From Cymodocea nodosa (taxonomy: Eukaryota > Streptophyta > Magnoliopsida > Alismatales > Cymodoceaceae): DNA of 64,000 nucleotides. Positions within the stretch are counted from its first letter, which is position 1. The number at the start of each line of letters is the position of its first letter. A program made the translations under genes and the position numbers. Positions 46,321 through 58,510 of the stretch are shown piece after piece. Location of the stretch: NCBI GenBank assembly GCA_036874045.1, contig CM072336.1:18285001-18349000 (forward strand). Direction: 5' to 3'. Below the pieces are notes generated by a model, which ran no database searches, was not told the origin of the DNA, and worked only from the letters and a program-made list of their open reading frames with translations.

Positions 46321-46363
46321 CTTGTGTGGAACCTAGGCTCCTACGCCTTTGGTGGCTCACAAG
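46321..46363 (-). ncRNA. Conserved hairpin block (X3)
   Basis: Same length and outer arms (CTTGTG/CACAAG) as in the three other copies, with three or four substitutions in the loop. Confidence 0.45.
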
Positions 46364-46520
46364 CAAGCCAATTGGTTTCCCAACACAAATACTAACAAAC
46401 TGGATTGATATTTTGTTTTTGTTTTGTTTTTTTATTTTTTTTTATAAAATAAACTAAAACTAAAATTTTTCTAAAAGTAAATGTAGAAAACACACAACAT
46501 TAAAAGCACAAAATCACAGC

Positions 46521-47657
46521 TTAAGAACATGATTGAAAAGTAGAAACAAATGGAATAAACATGTCAGTCCAAGCAAACTTTTTAGGCATAATTCTTCTTG
46601 CTATTAATTCTATTTTAATGCAGTTTGTGTTCCTTCTTAATTTGTAAACTTGCAATATATTATCAATGCTAAATACAAGTGTATTACCATTAATGAAATG
46701 AAATGCAGAAAGGGATCCTTTTCGGTTCCAGGATAATGTAGCAGCTTCTATTTCTACATCTATTTCAATATATTCCTCTTCCCACTTCCATTCATTTATG
46801 TCTTTCATGATCCATATTTGAAATTTCATCAACTCATCCCACCATCTTATCAAACATAAAGTAGGATCATCATATTCATTATACGACATCCCTATTTGAA
46901 TTTTATCAAATTCTGCAGATGGTGGTTTAGCTATTTCTCTCGGTATAGGCAAAATTTCTATATATTCATCATAACTATCTATGCTTACTATGTATAAATC
47001 AGATCTAAATGCAACTGATATATCTGTGACTAGATATATATATCCATTAAGTATGACATGCATGCTATTAATTAATGATTTCTGTCCTAGATATATCATA
47101 GTGTTTTCAGTCCAAGATCTATTTAGAAAATTATACACACTCAAGCATAAATCTTCATCCCAATTTACAATAGGTCTCCAATAATATAATTTTTCAGGAA
47201 TGATCGAATTTTTATCAGAAAATATTAAAGCCGACCCACAATTTTCAGTTGGTACTTCATATCTATTAGGTCTTCCTATATTCCATTCTTCTCTTGTGAT
47301 AGGATTTCTAATCAAAATATCAAGTAATAGAATTGCATACTTTGGTTTGGTCCTGTATATAATTAATCCTTCATCCATCCCCATAATATGATCTAGTCCT
47401 TCTAATGTATTGGGTGGAATTCCAGTAGTTTCTTCCATATTCAAATATTTATGGCTAATTGAACTACGATTAAATGACTTCCATATGAATCCATCTCTAA
47501 TCTTAGTCATTTTTGCAGCTTGTAGTCCATGAAAATATTTTTCTCTAACACAATCTTTAATTTCCTTTGATACACAATACAGCCTGCACAGATCTTTAGT
47601 TGACAAGATACTTAGTACTTCCCTTAGTGCGTCCAGCGGTAATTGTATCAATTTCAT
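46521..47657 (-). CDS. Intact F-box protein carried by retrotransposon family X (ORF D)
   Basis: 378 residues with no interruption, the only undamaged ORF of the X copies. Residues about 5-45 form an F-box (LPLDALREVLSILSTKDLC then CVSKEIKD), the Skp1-binding motif of SCF ubiquitin ligases. Residues about 100-370 look like an F-box-associated domain: RNPITREEWNIGRP, the LCLIRWWDELMKFQIWIMKD stretch and a repeated beta-strand pattern. Substrate unknown. The start is supported by conservation with X1 and X2 (M-[KE]-[LF]). It lies at the 3' end of the element, after the capsid ORF, with a palindrome cluster between. It may be a captured host gene that spread with the element. A role in countering silencing, by analogy with the F-box P0 proteins of poleroviruses, is only a hypothesis. 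No separate promoter is evident. Confidence 0.85.
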   Translation of the reverse strand: MKLIQLPLDALREVLSILSTKDLCRLYCVSKEIKDCVREKYFHGLQAAKMTKIRDGFIWKSFNRSSISHKYLNMEETTGIPPNTLEGLDHIMGMDEGLIIYRTKPKYAILLLDILIRNPITREEWNIGRPNRYEVPTENCGSALIFSDKNSIIPEKLYYWRPIVNWDEDLCLSVYNFLNRSWTENTMIYLGQKSLINSMHVILNGYIYLVTDISVAFRSDLYIVSIDSYDEYIEILPIPREIAKPPSAEFDKIQIGMSYNEYDDPTLCLIRWWDELMKFQIWIMKDINEWKWEEEYIEIDVEIEAATLSWNRKGSLSAFHFINGNTLVFSIDNILQVYKLRRNTNCIKIELIARRIMPKKFAWTDMFIPFVSTFQSCS

Positions 47658-47721
47658 TTGTTGATTCTATATAACATAAACAAAAATTTTAGTAGAGACA
47701 AAAATTAACATAACTACTGCA

Positions 47722-47790
47722 CACCCTCGTGGAGTTAGGGCATAACTCAACAGATTAAGTTCGTTGAGTTAAGCAATAACTCTACGATAC
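47722..47790. repeat. Palindrome cluster between ORF C and ORF D (X3)
   Basis: CGTGGAGTTA, CATAACTCAAC, TTCGTTGAGTTA and CAATAACTC in 69 bases, equivalent to X1 and X2. Confidence 0.78.
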
Positions 47791-47843
47791 TATTAACTAC
47801 ACATAAACTTATATATATATATAGTTACTTCAATTATATTGCT

Positions 47844-49191
47844 TCATTCAACTACCCTCCTAGAAGAGGTATCAATTTCATTAACAGTTCTATTGACAAG
47901 GTTAGACATTGCTTGTATTGGCAATCCTCCAATAGGTCTAACTTCCATTGATTCCTTCTATCTAAGCGGTATGTTTCTATTCTGATTTTGAATTGTAGCA
48001 TTTTCAAATACAAGATCCAGACGATTGTTTAATTGTTGGATTATCTTTTCTAATTTCTCTATTCTAGATCCTTGTTCAATTAATGCTTCATAACTTATAC
48101 TCTTCTCATTTATATTTTCTCCTCCCTGGAAATTGTTGTTTCTCCAAGATAAATTCGAGTGATTTCTCCAATTAGGGTTATAAGAATTTCCAAAGTTATC
48201 TTTCTGGTTTCTAGCATAAATAATATCTAGATCATTAATGTTTGCATTCTTTTATGCTAGCTTTTGATTTAATGATAACTCTTCTATTTTCTTTGTTAAT
48301 TCAGTTAATTTAACTTCAAGCATAGTGCTTGAATCTATTTCATGCATTCCTCTTGGCAATATTCTTTTATCTGCAATAGCTTTAGTCGAGTTTTCCCACT
48401 ATGCAGTTCCTTTTGCAAAGTTTTCTAAATATGCCTATGCTTCTTCACTACATAGTTTCAAAAATCCATTTTGACAAGTAGATTCTAATAAAGATTTTGT
48501 TGAAACATCTATGCCTTCATAAATTATACCTATTAATTGTGCTTTACTCATTGCATGATGTGGACATTGAGTTAGTAAATCTTTAAATCTTTCAAAATAT
48601 TTCTAGAATGATTCACCCTGTTTTTGGCTACACATTAATATTTCTTTTTTTCTTTTTAATCGTTTGATGTGTTGGATAATATTTTTCTAGAAAAATAGAG
48701 CAAAATTCAGTCCATGTAGAAATTGAATCAGGCGATAAAGTATATAACCATCTCTTAGCTGTGTCTTTTAAAGCAAAAGAGATATATCTAAGTTTAATAG
48801 CATCTATACTCATGTTCGGAATTTTCATCATTTGACAAATTTCGTTAAATTCTCTAAGGAAATAATAGGCATCCTCTCTTTCTAATCCATGAAAATGTGG
48901 CAATTGACTAATATAATTAGATTTTAGTTCAAACCTATCTCCCTCAAAGTTTGGCAATCAAATACAGGAAGGTTCATCAACTAATTCAAGGTACAGAATT
49001 TCTCCTAATGGTTTTTCTACTAGAGCAGCCATATCTATGTTCTCTTTTAAAGAAAATTCCTGGGTAGGTGTTCTTACTACCTTGTTTTAGTCCAGTTCAG
49101 AAAATGTTTCAAAACACCTCTGTGTTGAATATTCCTAGGTAGGTGTTCTTACTAATCGTTTAGTGCTAAGAGAACAAGTCCATGTGTTCAT
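47844..49191 (-). pseudogene. ORF C: capsid part of gag (X3)
   Basis: Same domain layout as X1 and X2. The N-terminal region is rearranged: about 30 bases encoding FNEILRGVAN are replaced by a partial repeat of the upstream GTAAGAACACCTACCCAGG sequence (49045-49135). The capsid domain (48957-48640) is open and well conserved. Frameshift and stops near 48650, 48605, 48405, 48255 and 47960 break it. Position 3' of ORF B is the same as in the other copies. Confidence 0.85.
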
Positions 49192-49517
49192 AAATAAAAT
49201 AGCAGACGATTAATTACATACCATTCTGAAGATTTCTATTCAGTAAATATTTGTTGATAGATGAAGTTGAATCAGCTACTTCTCCTTCCAGTTCCCCAAC
49301 ACATTCTCCTTTCTTTCAAAAGTGCTGGTAACTCATAAATAACATTCTATTCTATATATATAATGCACATCCATAAAGTAAATAAATCTCGTTGCAAGAA
49401 CGTGTCTTGTAACGTGCAACGTGATTCCTATTTTTATGGGTACGTGACCACTACTAATTTCAAATTTTGGTAATCGCTAAGTCGACGAAGTTTCGTTCGT
49501 GGTTAAAAGAATAATTG

Positions 49518-49995
49518 TTCTGCTTAATCCACGAACTAACCTCATTGAGTTACAGGTAACTCAACGGAACAACGTCGGTTACTGTTGCTAACTCCAAGGA
49601 CTAACTTCGATTTAGTCAAACATTTATCCTTTAAGTCCTATAAAAACTCGAACATTTATCTTTTAACTCTTCGAGTTTTTGCACCTGCAAAACACGTGAC
49701 TGAATAAAGTAATTTATCTATTTATTATTCCTTTTATAAAACTCGAATAGTTATCTATCCATGCGTATCAAAACTCCAACAGTTATCTAACTATTCGATT
49801 TTTCATTACCGAACGCACCTAGAAAACACGTGACAACTTAAAACATTAAAAACACACGTGTAGATAACTTAACTATACGAGTTTTTAACATAAAGTATTC
49901 GACAAAAATGAGACATTAACTATCCGAAAGTTTAACTATCAACGGAGTGACCTTATATTATATTACTGGCCTCATTGAGTTAACACTTGGCAACC
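49518..49995. repeat. Palindrome cluster between ORF B and ORF C with foreign insert (X3)
   Basis: The flanks match the X1 and X2 clusters (CATTGAGTTACAGGTAACTC at the left, CAACGGAGTGACC at the right). The middle, about 25 bases in X1, is replaced by the 335-bp Sirevirus LTR piece. Confidence 0.8.
49604..49938 (-). repeat. Internal fragment of a Sirevirus-like LTR inside X3
   Basis: Read on the minus strand it aligns base for base, with few gaps, to about 2218-2553 of the LTR at 2042-3274. It includes the two CACGTG boxes and CGAAGAGTTA repeats. Neither LTR terminus is present and no target duplication is seen, so it was not an integrase-made insertion. Confidence 0.85.
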
Positions 49996-50435
49996 TCTAA
50001 GTCTACTCCTCGTAAGTAACTCTATTTTTTTTTTTCCTCTCCTGCACTCTACTAACTGAAATAAAGTTAAATACATGTCATTAATGCAGCATTCTAATCA
50101 AAATTTGTTTAAATCTGAACATTATATAAATATTTAACTTGTAGTTCATTTCATGTTATGCAGAATTTACATTTTATCTTGTAGCATGTAGCTATTTTCA
50201 AGCATCTATTATTTAATCCTGTCATTCAACAAACTGTAAATCTTTTTAAACATTCATGCATAATGTTCCACAAATTATATAACATTCAATATAGTTCATC
50301 CATTTCATCATTCTAAACACACATGAAAAATATATCTGAAAAACATATATTCATTCATATGAATAAATTACAATACAATCAAATCAGATATTTTTCATAC
50401 AAATATATACAAGTACAAGTAGACGAACTATACAA
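49996..50435 (-). other. AT-rich spacer, X3 ORF B to ORF C
   Basis: No gene. It is colinear with 15386-15828 and 38738-39176. Confidence 0.6.
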
Positions 50436-51948
50436 TTAGCCTCTATTCCTAAGTTCATCTATTTCCTTTTGGAGTTTTTCTATTTGTTGCTCTAATTGTT
50501 CTATCCTTTCTACAACTCCAATAATGCCTCCAAAAGGTACAAATACTTCAGTTGCAGCATAATTTATGTATTCTTTCACTGAAATGGTTCTTGATCTTAT
50601 CCTTTTGGATGTCCATTTCGTGAAATCAATACAATCTACCATCAATATAGGTATCAAATCTCCATAAAATAATTTCTTCTTTGTAGACTTCATTTTGGAT
50701 AGGAAGACTTGACACCAATTAACTTGAATTATGTTCACAACTACATAAGTGGCCCACTTGACAAATTGACTCAATTCAATGTCATGGCCCTGTCATTGGT
50801 AGACATTTTTAATCAAAATGTTAGCTATCATGTGTGCTTTACCATTTAAATACTTCAGTCTATTTAATAATGGCACACCAGGATTGATAGCCAAACTGTC
50901 CTTGATTTCCTACTCTATCCATTCAACGACAGTTGTGCTTTCCAAAATTTCTTTTCCTTCATTCTTCAATCTACAAATGTTGTGGAGAAGCTCTGGTGTT
51001 ATCTGTACATCAGCTTCCTCCACGTTGGAAATTAATTGTCCTTCTTCTTCTCTTAAATTAGCATAAAAGCAGGGCACTAGATTTTCATATATTGCATGCC
51101 CTTTCTGTTGAGAAATAAATTGTAATAGACCCTGGAACTCAAATAATTCCTTAATTTCTTGCATTCCGTCCTAATTTACTGGTCTACTGTATATGATATC
51201 ATAACCCCTAATCTCTTGGTATTTATTATAAGCTTCCTGACTCCAAAAGTGTACTTCATTCAGAACTGTTGCTTCAGTCGGGTCAAGAATGTGACTTTGT
51301 TGTTCTAGAGGGGTTTGTTCTTGATCTTCCTCTTCCATAGGCTGAACTTAAACTTGTTGAAAATGTTCTACAGATTCCTGAACATTTGCTTCTACTTTTG
51401 TCTATGGTGGTGAGCCGGCAAAACTCTCCACTCTGTCTTGAAGTGTTTCATTAAATTTAGTCGAATCTGCAAAGTCATTTTTGTCCATATGGCTTTGTTT
51501 AGCTTCTTGTTCATTATCTGTTCTTTCTTCTTCCTCTTGACTACTAATCTACATTGTCACTATTCTTTCTGATTCTTTGGCAGATTGGGATGGAGTCACG
51601 GGCAATTCAGTTTCTACCCTATTTTTTGTTTCTTCTTATTGTACAGGCTGCAAACTAATTCCAGTCTGATTTTCTTCTTTTCTTTACACTTGAATTCCAG
51701 CCTGATTTTCTTCTTTTCTTTGCTCTTGCTGTTGCTGCTCTAATTCTTGTTTCCATTATCTGGGGTATTTGTATACCCAAATCCACTAAAACTCTTCTCA
51801 AGTTGAAAAGTTCGGATTCTACCTTCGGTAGCTCTTTTTCTCTTGTCGTATTTCAAATTTTCTGTCGCGTGTGCCATTCCTCTGACTCTTTCAGAAATTT
51901 TGATGTGTCAACAACATCTTCTCAGAACTCAGGCGCCATCTTCCTCAT
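50436..51948 (-). pseudogene. ORF B: plant-transposon-protein-domain ORF, internally deleted (X3)
   Basis: It starts ATG 51948 (MRKMAPEF). About 700 bases of the Glu/Pro-rich middle are missing compared with X1 and X2. The C-terminal domain (about 51230-50560) retains PCFYANLREEEG, ELLHNI, LSQFVKWATYVVVN and KLFYGDLIP. The C-terminal coiled coil has IEQLEQQIEKLQKEIDEL. Stops near 51172, 50912 and 50793 and several upstream interrupt it. Survival of the N- and C-terminal parts suggests the middle is a linker. Confidence 0.7.
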
Positions 51949-51949
51949 C

Positions 51950-52098
51950 GTGGAATTACAGATAACTCCACGGACTAAGTCCGTGGACTTAACTACAGTA
52001 CTCCGTTGAGTTACAATTAACTCAACGGAATAAGCTCATTGAGTAACTCAAGACTCAACAGAGTAAGTTCGTTGAGTTAAGCATAACTCAACGGACCT
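51950..52098. repeat. Palindrome cluster before ORF B (X3)
   Basis: Pairs such as TCCGTTGAGTTA/TTAACTCAACGGA and TTCGTTGAGTTA/TAACTCAACGGA, immediately 5' of the ORF B start. Confidence 0.8.
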
Positions 52099-52149
52099 CC
52101 CGAACAGACAGATATAATAAAAAAATACTTAAGATAATAGTTTTTTCTT

Positions 52150-52330
52150 TCTTTCGGTTTTTACCGATTTAACCGATACTTTGTTTCGGTCAGACCGACT
52201 TTTTTTCCAATTGAACCGATACTATGTTTCGGTAAAACAAAATATTTTTTTTTTTACTAAAAATTAATATAGATTTTTTATGTTCCGGTCATACCGATGG
52301 ATCTAGTCTGTTGAATCGCAACGATTTTTT
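52150..52330. repeat. CGGTT-palindrome cluster after integrase (X3)
   Basis: TTCGGTTTTTACCGATTTAACC, TTTCGGTCAGACCGAC and similar units with AT-rich spacers, matching X1 and X2 at this position. Confidence 0.75.
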
Positions 52331-52400
52331 ATATTTTATAATTTTTTTATTTTTATTTTTTTATAATAAAAATGATAATAAAATAAAAACCGATTTCTTA

Positions 52401-55400
52401 CTAAGTAAAGCTCGAGTAGTCCTCTACTCTTACTTCTTCTATAATTTCTAAGGATCTTTTTGGTATTTTCAAAATAGGTCTAAGTCTTTGTCCATTTACT
52501 TTAAATATATTCTGATTTTAGGATTTTCAATCTCAATAGCTCCATAGGGATAAATATTTCGAACTATGTATGGTCCTGCCCATCTAGATCTTAATTTTCC
52601 TAGATGGTTATGGAGACTAGCCATGTAAAGATATACTTCTTATCCTATTTTAAAGCTTTTTGGAATAATTTTCCTATTATGCCAGAATTTCATTTTCTCT
52701 TTTTCTCTTACAGTCTTCAAGTAAGCTTCATTACTAAATTCTTCTAATTTAATTAATTACATTTTCCTATTTTCAACAGCTTGATTTAAATTAGTGTTCA
52801 GAGTTTTTAATGCCCAATAAGCTTTATGTTCTATTTCAACTAGTAAATGACAACTTTTTCCATATAATAGCCTAAAAGGTGACATACCTAAGCTTGTCTT
52901 ATAAGCAGTTCTATAAGCCCAAAGTGCATCTATTAATCTATTAGCCCAATCTGTTTTAGTAGGATTTACTACTTTTTCTAAGATTAACTTAATTTGTTTG
53001 TTAGCACTTTCTACTTGTCCACTTGTTTGCGGATGACATGATGTTGCAATTTTGTGGTTTACTCCATATTTCTTCATTAAGGCTTCAAAACTTCTATTAC
53101 AGAAATGAATTCCTCTATCAGTGATAATAGCTTTAGGTATTCCAAACCTAATAAATATATTGGTTCTTATAAATTGTATTACCACTTTGTTGTCATTAGT
53201 TTTTGTAGGAATAGCTTCTATCCATTTAGATACATAATTCACCCCCAACAATATGTAATTAAATTGATTAGACATAGGAAATGAACCCATAAAACCTATT
53301 CCCCACACATCAAAGATTTCAACCTCAACAATAGGATTAAGAGGCATTATATTCTTCTTTGATATTCTTCCTATTTGTTGACATCTTAAACAACTTAAGC
53401 AATATTTATGAGCATCTTTGAATAGTGTTGGCCAATAAAATCCACATGTAGAATTTTTGCAGCAGTTTTCCCTAAGCCAAAATGCCCTCTACAAGCTTGG
53501 TCATGACAGAAAGACAATATGCTCTAATATTCAGTTTCTGGAACACACCCCTTTAAAACCATATTAGGACATTTCTTAAATAAGTATGGGTCTTCCCAAT
53601 AGTAATATTTTACTCTTGAGAAAAATAATTTCTTATCCTGTCTATTCCAATCCTTAGGTGTTAAACCAGTAACTAAGTAATTAACTATGTCTGCATACCA
53701 AGGTATTGTGTTGATGGTCATTAATTGTTCATTAGAAAAATTATCTTTAATTTCAATATTTGATTTTTCTATTTGTAATCTTGATAAATGATCTGCTACT
53801 ATATTCTCACAACCTTTTTTATCATTAATTTCTAAATCAAATTCTTATAATAATAATATCCATCGGATCAATCTAGGCTTAGTTTCTTTTTTTTCTATTA
53901 GGTGTTTTAAAGCTACATGATCCGTGTATACTATTACTTTAGCTCCAATCAGATATGATCTAAACTTTTCCAAGGCAAACACAACAACTAATAGTTCTTT
54001 TTCAATAGTTGTGTAATTAACTTGAGCATCATTTAAGGTTTTGCTTGCATAATGAATCACTCTAGGAGATTTTTCTATCTTCTGTCCCAACACTGCTCCT
54101 ACATCAAAATCAGATGCATCACACATTAATTCAAATGGGTGGCTCCAATCAGGTGCTTGAATTATAGGAGTTGAAATTAAGCTAGTTTTAAGTCTGAAAA
54201 ATGCTTCCTTGCAATTTTTATCAAAGTTAAATGAGACATCTTTTAATAGATTAGTTAAAGGTTTAGCTATTTTGCTAAAGTCTTTAATAAATCTTCTATA
54301 AAAACCAGCATGTCCTAGAAATGATCTAATATCTTTTACTGATTTTGGTTCTAGTAGATTAGAAATTACTTCTATTTTAGCTTTATCTACTTCCAACACT
54401 TTCTTACAAACAACATGCCCTAAGACTATTCCTTGTTTAACCATGAAGTGACATTTTTCTCAATTTAGAAACAAATTTTTTTCCATACAGCGTTTTAATA
54501 TTTGGTCTAAATTTTTTAAACAAACTTCATATGAATTGCCATAAATAGTAAAATCATCCATAAATATTTCTAAGAAATCATCAGTCATTCTAGTAAATAT
54601 GCCCTACATACACCTTTGAAAGGTGGCTGGTGCATTGCATAATCCGAATGACATTCTCTAAAAAGCATAAGTTCCATTAGGACAGGTGAAAGTTGTTTTC
54701 TCTTGATCCTCTAATGCTACTGAAATTTGGTTATATCCTGAATACCTGTCTAAGAAATAAAAATATTCTTGCCCTGCTAATCTTTCCAGCATTTAATCTA
54801 TAAAAGGTAAGGGAAAATGATCTTTCCTAGTCACAGCATTCAGCTTTCTATAGTCTATACATACTCTCCAGCCTGATTGAATTCTAGTAGGTATCAAGTC
54901 TTGACTTTCATTCCTAATAATTGTTCATCTTGATTTCTTGGGAACTACATGGATTGGGCTAACCCACGAGCTATCAGAAATCGAATAAATTATGTCATTA
55001 TCTAACCATTTTACTATTTCTTTCCTAACTACTTCTTTAAGGTTTGGATTTAATCTCCTCTCAGGAATTCTAACAGGTTTAGCATTCTCTTCTAAATATA
55101 TGTGGTGACAGCATAAAGTTGAACTTAATCCTTTTATATCAGTCATAGTCCATCCTATTGCTTATTTATAACTTTTCACTACATCTTTTAATTTAGCTAT
55201 TTGATCCTCTTTTAAATCTAAAGCAATAATGATTGGACAGATTCATTTCTCTTCCAGAAATATATAGGTTAATTCAAGAGGTAAAGGTTTTAATCCTTAA
55301 TGTTGCCCATGAGAAGCTAGAGCTCCTAATTGAAGATCATCATTTTCTAAATTAATTTTTTCCTAATCTCCTTCTATATTTATGCTTTCACTTTCCTCTA

Positions 55401-57045
55401 AAGTTTCAGAATTGATTTGCCTATTTAATTCTTCTTGAATCACATCATCTAACATATCTCCTTCATCCTCTAAAAAGTCTATGGTATGTAAGGACATTTC
55501 TAACTCCTCAAACATTTCTAGTTTGAAAATGTTTAATTGAGTATCCTCATTACCATATGATAACTTCATTACTCTACTTTTACAATTTATAACAGCCCTT
55601 GATGTTGCTAAAAATGGCCTTCCCAAAATTAAAGATGTATCACTATTTTTATGCTTAATTTGTTGGGAATCCAAAATTATAATATCAATAGGATATATAA
55701 AGTTTTTGATTTTAATTAAGACATCCTCTATTTTTCCTCTAGGGTATCTTATACTTCTATCAGCTAATTGAATAAACGTACTAGTAGGAGTTAAGTCTTC
55801 TAATCCTAAGGATGCAAATATATCACTTGGCATAACATTTATACCTACACCTAAGTCTATTAAGGTTCTTTCGAGAATGGTATTTCCTATGGTGCATGAT
55901 ATAACAGGGATTCCAGGATTAGATAACTTTTTAGGAATTTGTGGCAGAAATAGGGAACTACTTTGCTCAACTAAAAAGACCTTTCTAAGAACTTTTCGCT
56001 CTCTTTTCTTAGTACACCACTTGTTCAGAAATTTAGCACAAGGTAACATTTTCTGCAATAGATCTAACAAAGGAATGTTAACTTGCACTTTTTCAAAAAT
56101 TTCTCTGATTTTTTCTTGTTTTTCAGGTATTATTTGTTGTAATCTTTCAGGATAGGGTGCTAAAAATTGTGATTTAAAAGATTCTTTTTCTTTCGTTTGA
56201 TTTGTTTGATCATTTTTAGCCTCATTAGCAGATTCAGATTGTTCTTTAGTGATTTCTAGATTTTCAGCTATTACATTTTCCTTATCATTTTGATTTTTAC
56301 TCTTATCCACCTTCATATTATTTTCATGTTGAGTTCTTGATGGTATATCAATTCCAAATCTTAATGTTACACATACATCTTCCAGATTTTTGTTACTCTT
56401 ATGATGTTTTTGTATATCATTTTCGTGATTATGATCTTCAATTGTTTTTAGTTTTAAAGTGCATTCTTTAAATTCTCTTGCATTAGTATTTTCTTTTGGC
56501 TGTGTATTTTGCAAATTATGCAAATCTATAACATTATAATTTCCATTGTCCTATTGCATAAATTGTATTTTCATTGTATATTCGTCCAATGCTTTTAGTT
56601 TTCTTTCCAGATCATCTAATCTCATTGCATTCAATTTTTGATCAATTTTCATTATGGTTTTTTCAGTTTCGTAAATTATATCCATTTTAGGTTATGAATA
56701 TGCTTCCTTATAGTTTAATTGGTTGACTTCTTGTTGCTGACACATAAAATGTTCTAGTTTGTCCAAGATTTGCTCTATACTACGCTCCAGTCTGTCATAC
56801 CTATCCCAAACTTCAGTGCCTCTCAACATCTTACACATTCTATACTGACCATTAGTTGGGTAAACTATAGGATTCTCATACTCGGCTCTATTATATTAAG
56901 GATAATTCATTTGTTGTTCATGGGATCTAGCCATCTACAAATGTCTCAATTTCAAACAGTCAGAAATGTCGTGTCCTTCAGAATTGCAGAATTCACATAT
57001 GTTAACTACAGATTTCAAAAATCTTTGAGCATAAGCATATGCCAT
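52401..57045 (-). pseudogene. ORF A: zinc knuckle-protease-RT-RNase H-integrase (X3)
   Basis: It starts ATG 57045 (MAYAYAQRFL) and ends at TAG 52401. Here the zinc knuckle is perfect: CEFCNSEGHDISDC (CX2CX4HX4C), 20 residues from the start. TLRSG reads TLRFG (about 56360). Protease reads DLGVG near 55850, in a 386-codon open stretch (56523-55363). RT has FMDD at about 54560, RNase H runs 54150-53880 and integrase 53720-52760 with HHCC and the DDE residues. The C-terminus is GPY-like. Stops lie at 56990, 56700, 56553, 55170, 54927, 54795, 53846 and others. Nothing resembling capsid lies between the LTR and the zinc knuckle. Confidence 0.88.
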
Positions 57046-57120
57046 ATTCTCAATTATAGAAGAAAACACACAATACTCTAGCTATTAAAACGAAACAGCT
57101 CTAACAGTTTCTTATATGAA

Positions 57121-57213
57121 TTCCCCAGCAACAGTGCTAGAAAACTTGTTTGGATCTCCAGCACGGCACTAGAAAACTTGATTGGTTACCCAGCAACGTG
57201 CTAGAAAAACTTG
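57121..57213 (-). promoter_or_regulatory. Three tandem primer-like sites (X3)
   Basis: On the minus strand CAAGTTTTTCTAGCACGTTG, CAAGTTTTCTAGTGCCGTG and CAAGTTTTCTAGCACTGTTG occur with a 31-32 base period. The last continues CTGGGGA, closest to the tRNA-Asp-type site. Confidence 0.68.
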
Positions 57214-57959
57214 GATTTGTTGACTTCTGTTTTTACTTAGTTAATTTATCTTTATGCCTATCACTGAATTCCTTTTTAGAAGTAAACAAACAACCTTTCA
57301 CACAAATTAGATATTAATTCTAATTTGTATTTTAACTGCAAGTGCACAGTGTCTATTGTATTAGTGTGCAAGTACAAGTCGATCCCATAGGGAATTGCTT
57401 AAGAATTGCGAACTGTTCCATTTTTAACAATCAAATTTATATATTCAATAAGCTCTCCGTTGAGTTACAGTTAACTCAACGGACTAACCTCATGGACTTA
57501 AGTTAACTCCACGAGCTTGTCTTTCCTACTTAATACTGCTATTTACAGAGGAATTCGGCCAACCATTGGGCGGTTCCACTGATTGTAAATAACATTAATT
57601 AAGCTCTTTAATGTTAGTAAACACTGGATTTATCATTTAGCAATGCTAACATTCAGATAATTCAAACAGTAACCATTAAAATCTTTAAGTCTATTGAATG
57701 AACCAATTTCAATAAATTGTAAAACTAAAACAAACATAAAACATTCACAACACTGACAAAGATAACATTAATCACGATACAAAACAAACAATACAATACC
57801 CAAATACAAAATACAAACACATATAAGTTGTTTTTGGTATTTTTATTTTGATATGAGCATGAAAATGGGCGAAAGGTGAAATGTAAAGTAATCTCAATCG
57901 ATAGTAAATACTTCTGTCACTACATGCGACGCGATTACACCACTAAAAATTAAACCTCT

Positions 57960-58510
57960 TACAATTCTGTCTCCTCTCCCTATAGAATCGCGAGTCCAGA
58001 ATTGCAAGATGATCTCCTCTTCAGCATACAGGCATCAACCCGAAGCCAAGGCTAGAAGCTTTACGATCTCCTGAGATATGAGTCGGCGCTTGGTGAAAAT
58101 GGCTTCCCTCTCCACGACGCGATCACTCCTCACAGTGGTTGTCAAGCATTGTGTTTGGCTCGAAATCGACCCGACATCAGGAAAGTATCCTCACAGACCT
58201 TTGATGGTTGGTGATTATGGTGGTGGTGGTGATGGTTGGTGTGGTACTTCAGAGAATTGTCGATGCTGCCTGCAAAAAGCTCGATGATCCTCCTTTGCAC
58301 ACATTGGCCACACCCATCGGCCACCACACTTACTTTTTTTTCTTCTTTTCTTTTATATTTCTTCAATGGTAACTGCTTCTGCTTGAATGATCGATTGGAT
58401 TTCCTTCATTCATATCAACGACGATGATTTCTTCTTCCTTCGACAAGTGAATTCCTACATGATACGTGTGATCGTGGTTTTTTCTTCCAACTGTCTTGTT
58501 CCTGCAACCG
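57960..58510 (-). other. Exon-like segment with small ORF in the X3 LTR
   Basis: It lies just downstream of the TATA box. A 74-codon ORF (58366-58142) is Lys-rich at the start, has six consecutive His near the middle and ends RFRAKHNA. The ATG precedes the expected transcription start, so translation is doubtful. The segment ends with GAATTGTAAGAGG, a possible splice donor. It may derive from a host gene; no family recognised. Confidence 0.35.
58351..58360 (-). promoter_or_regulatory. TATA box of the X3 LTR
   Basis: AAATATAAAA on the minus strand, identical in position to the X2 box at 21754. Confidence 0.5.

Noticed and set aside
58078..58287. Plus-strand ORF resembling a small host gene
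   Set aside because: It is antisense to the X LTR exon-like block. The matching segment in X2 has no corresponding open frame, so it is likely a shadow.
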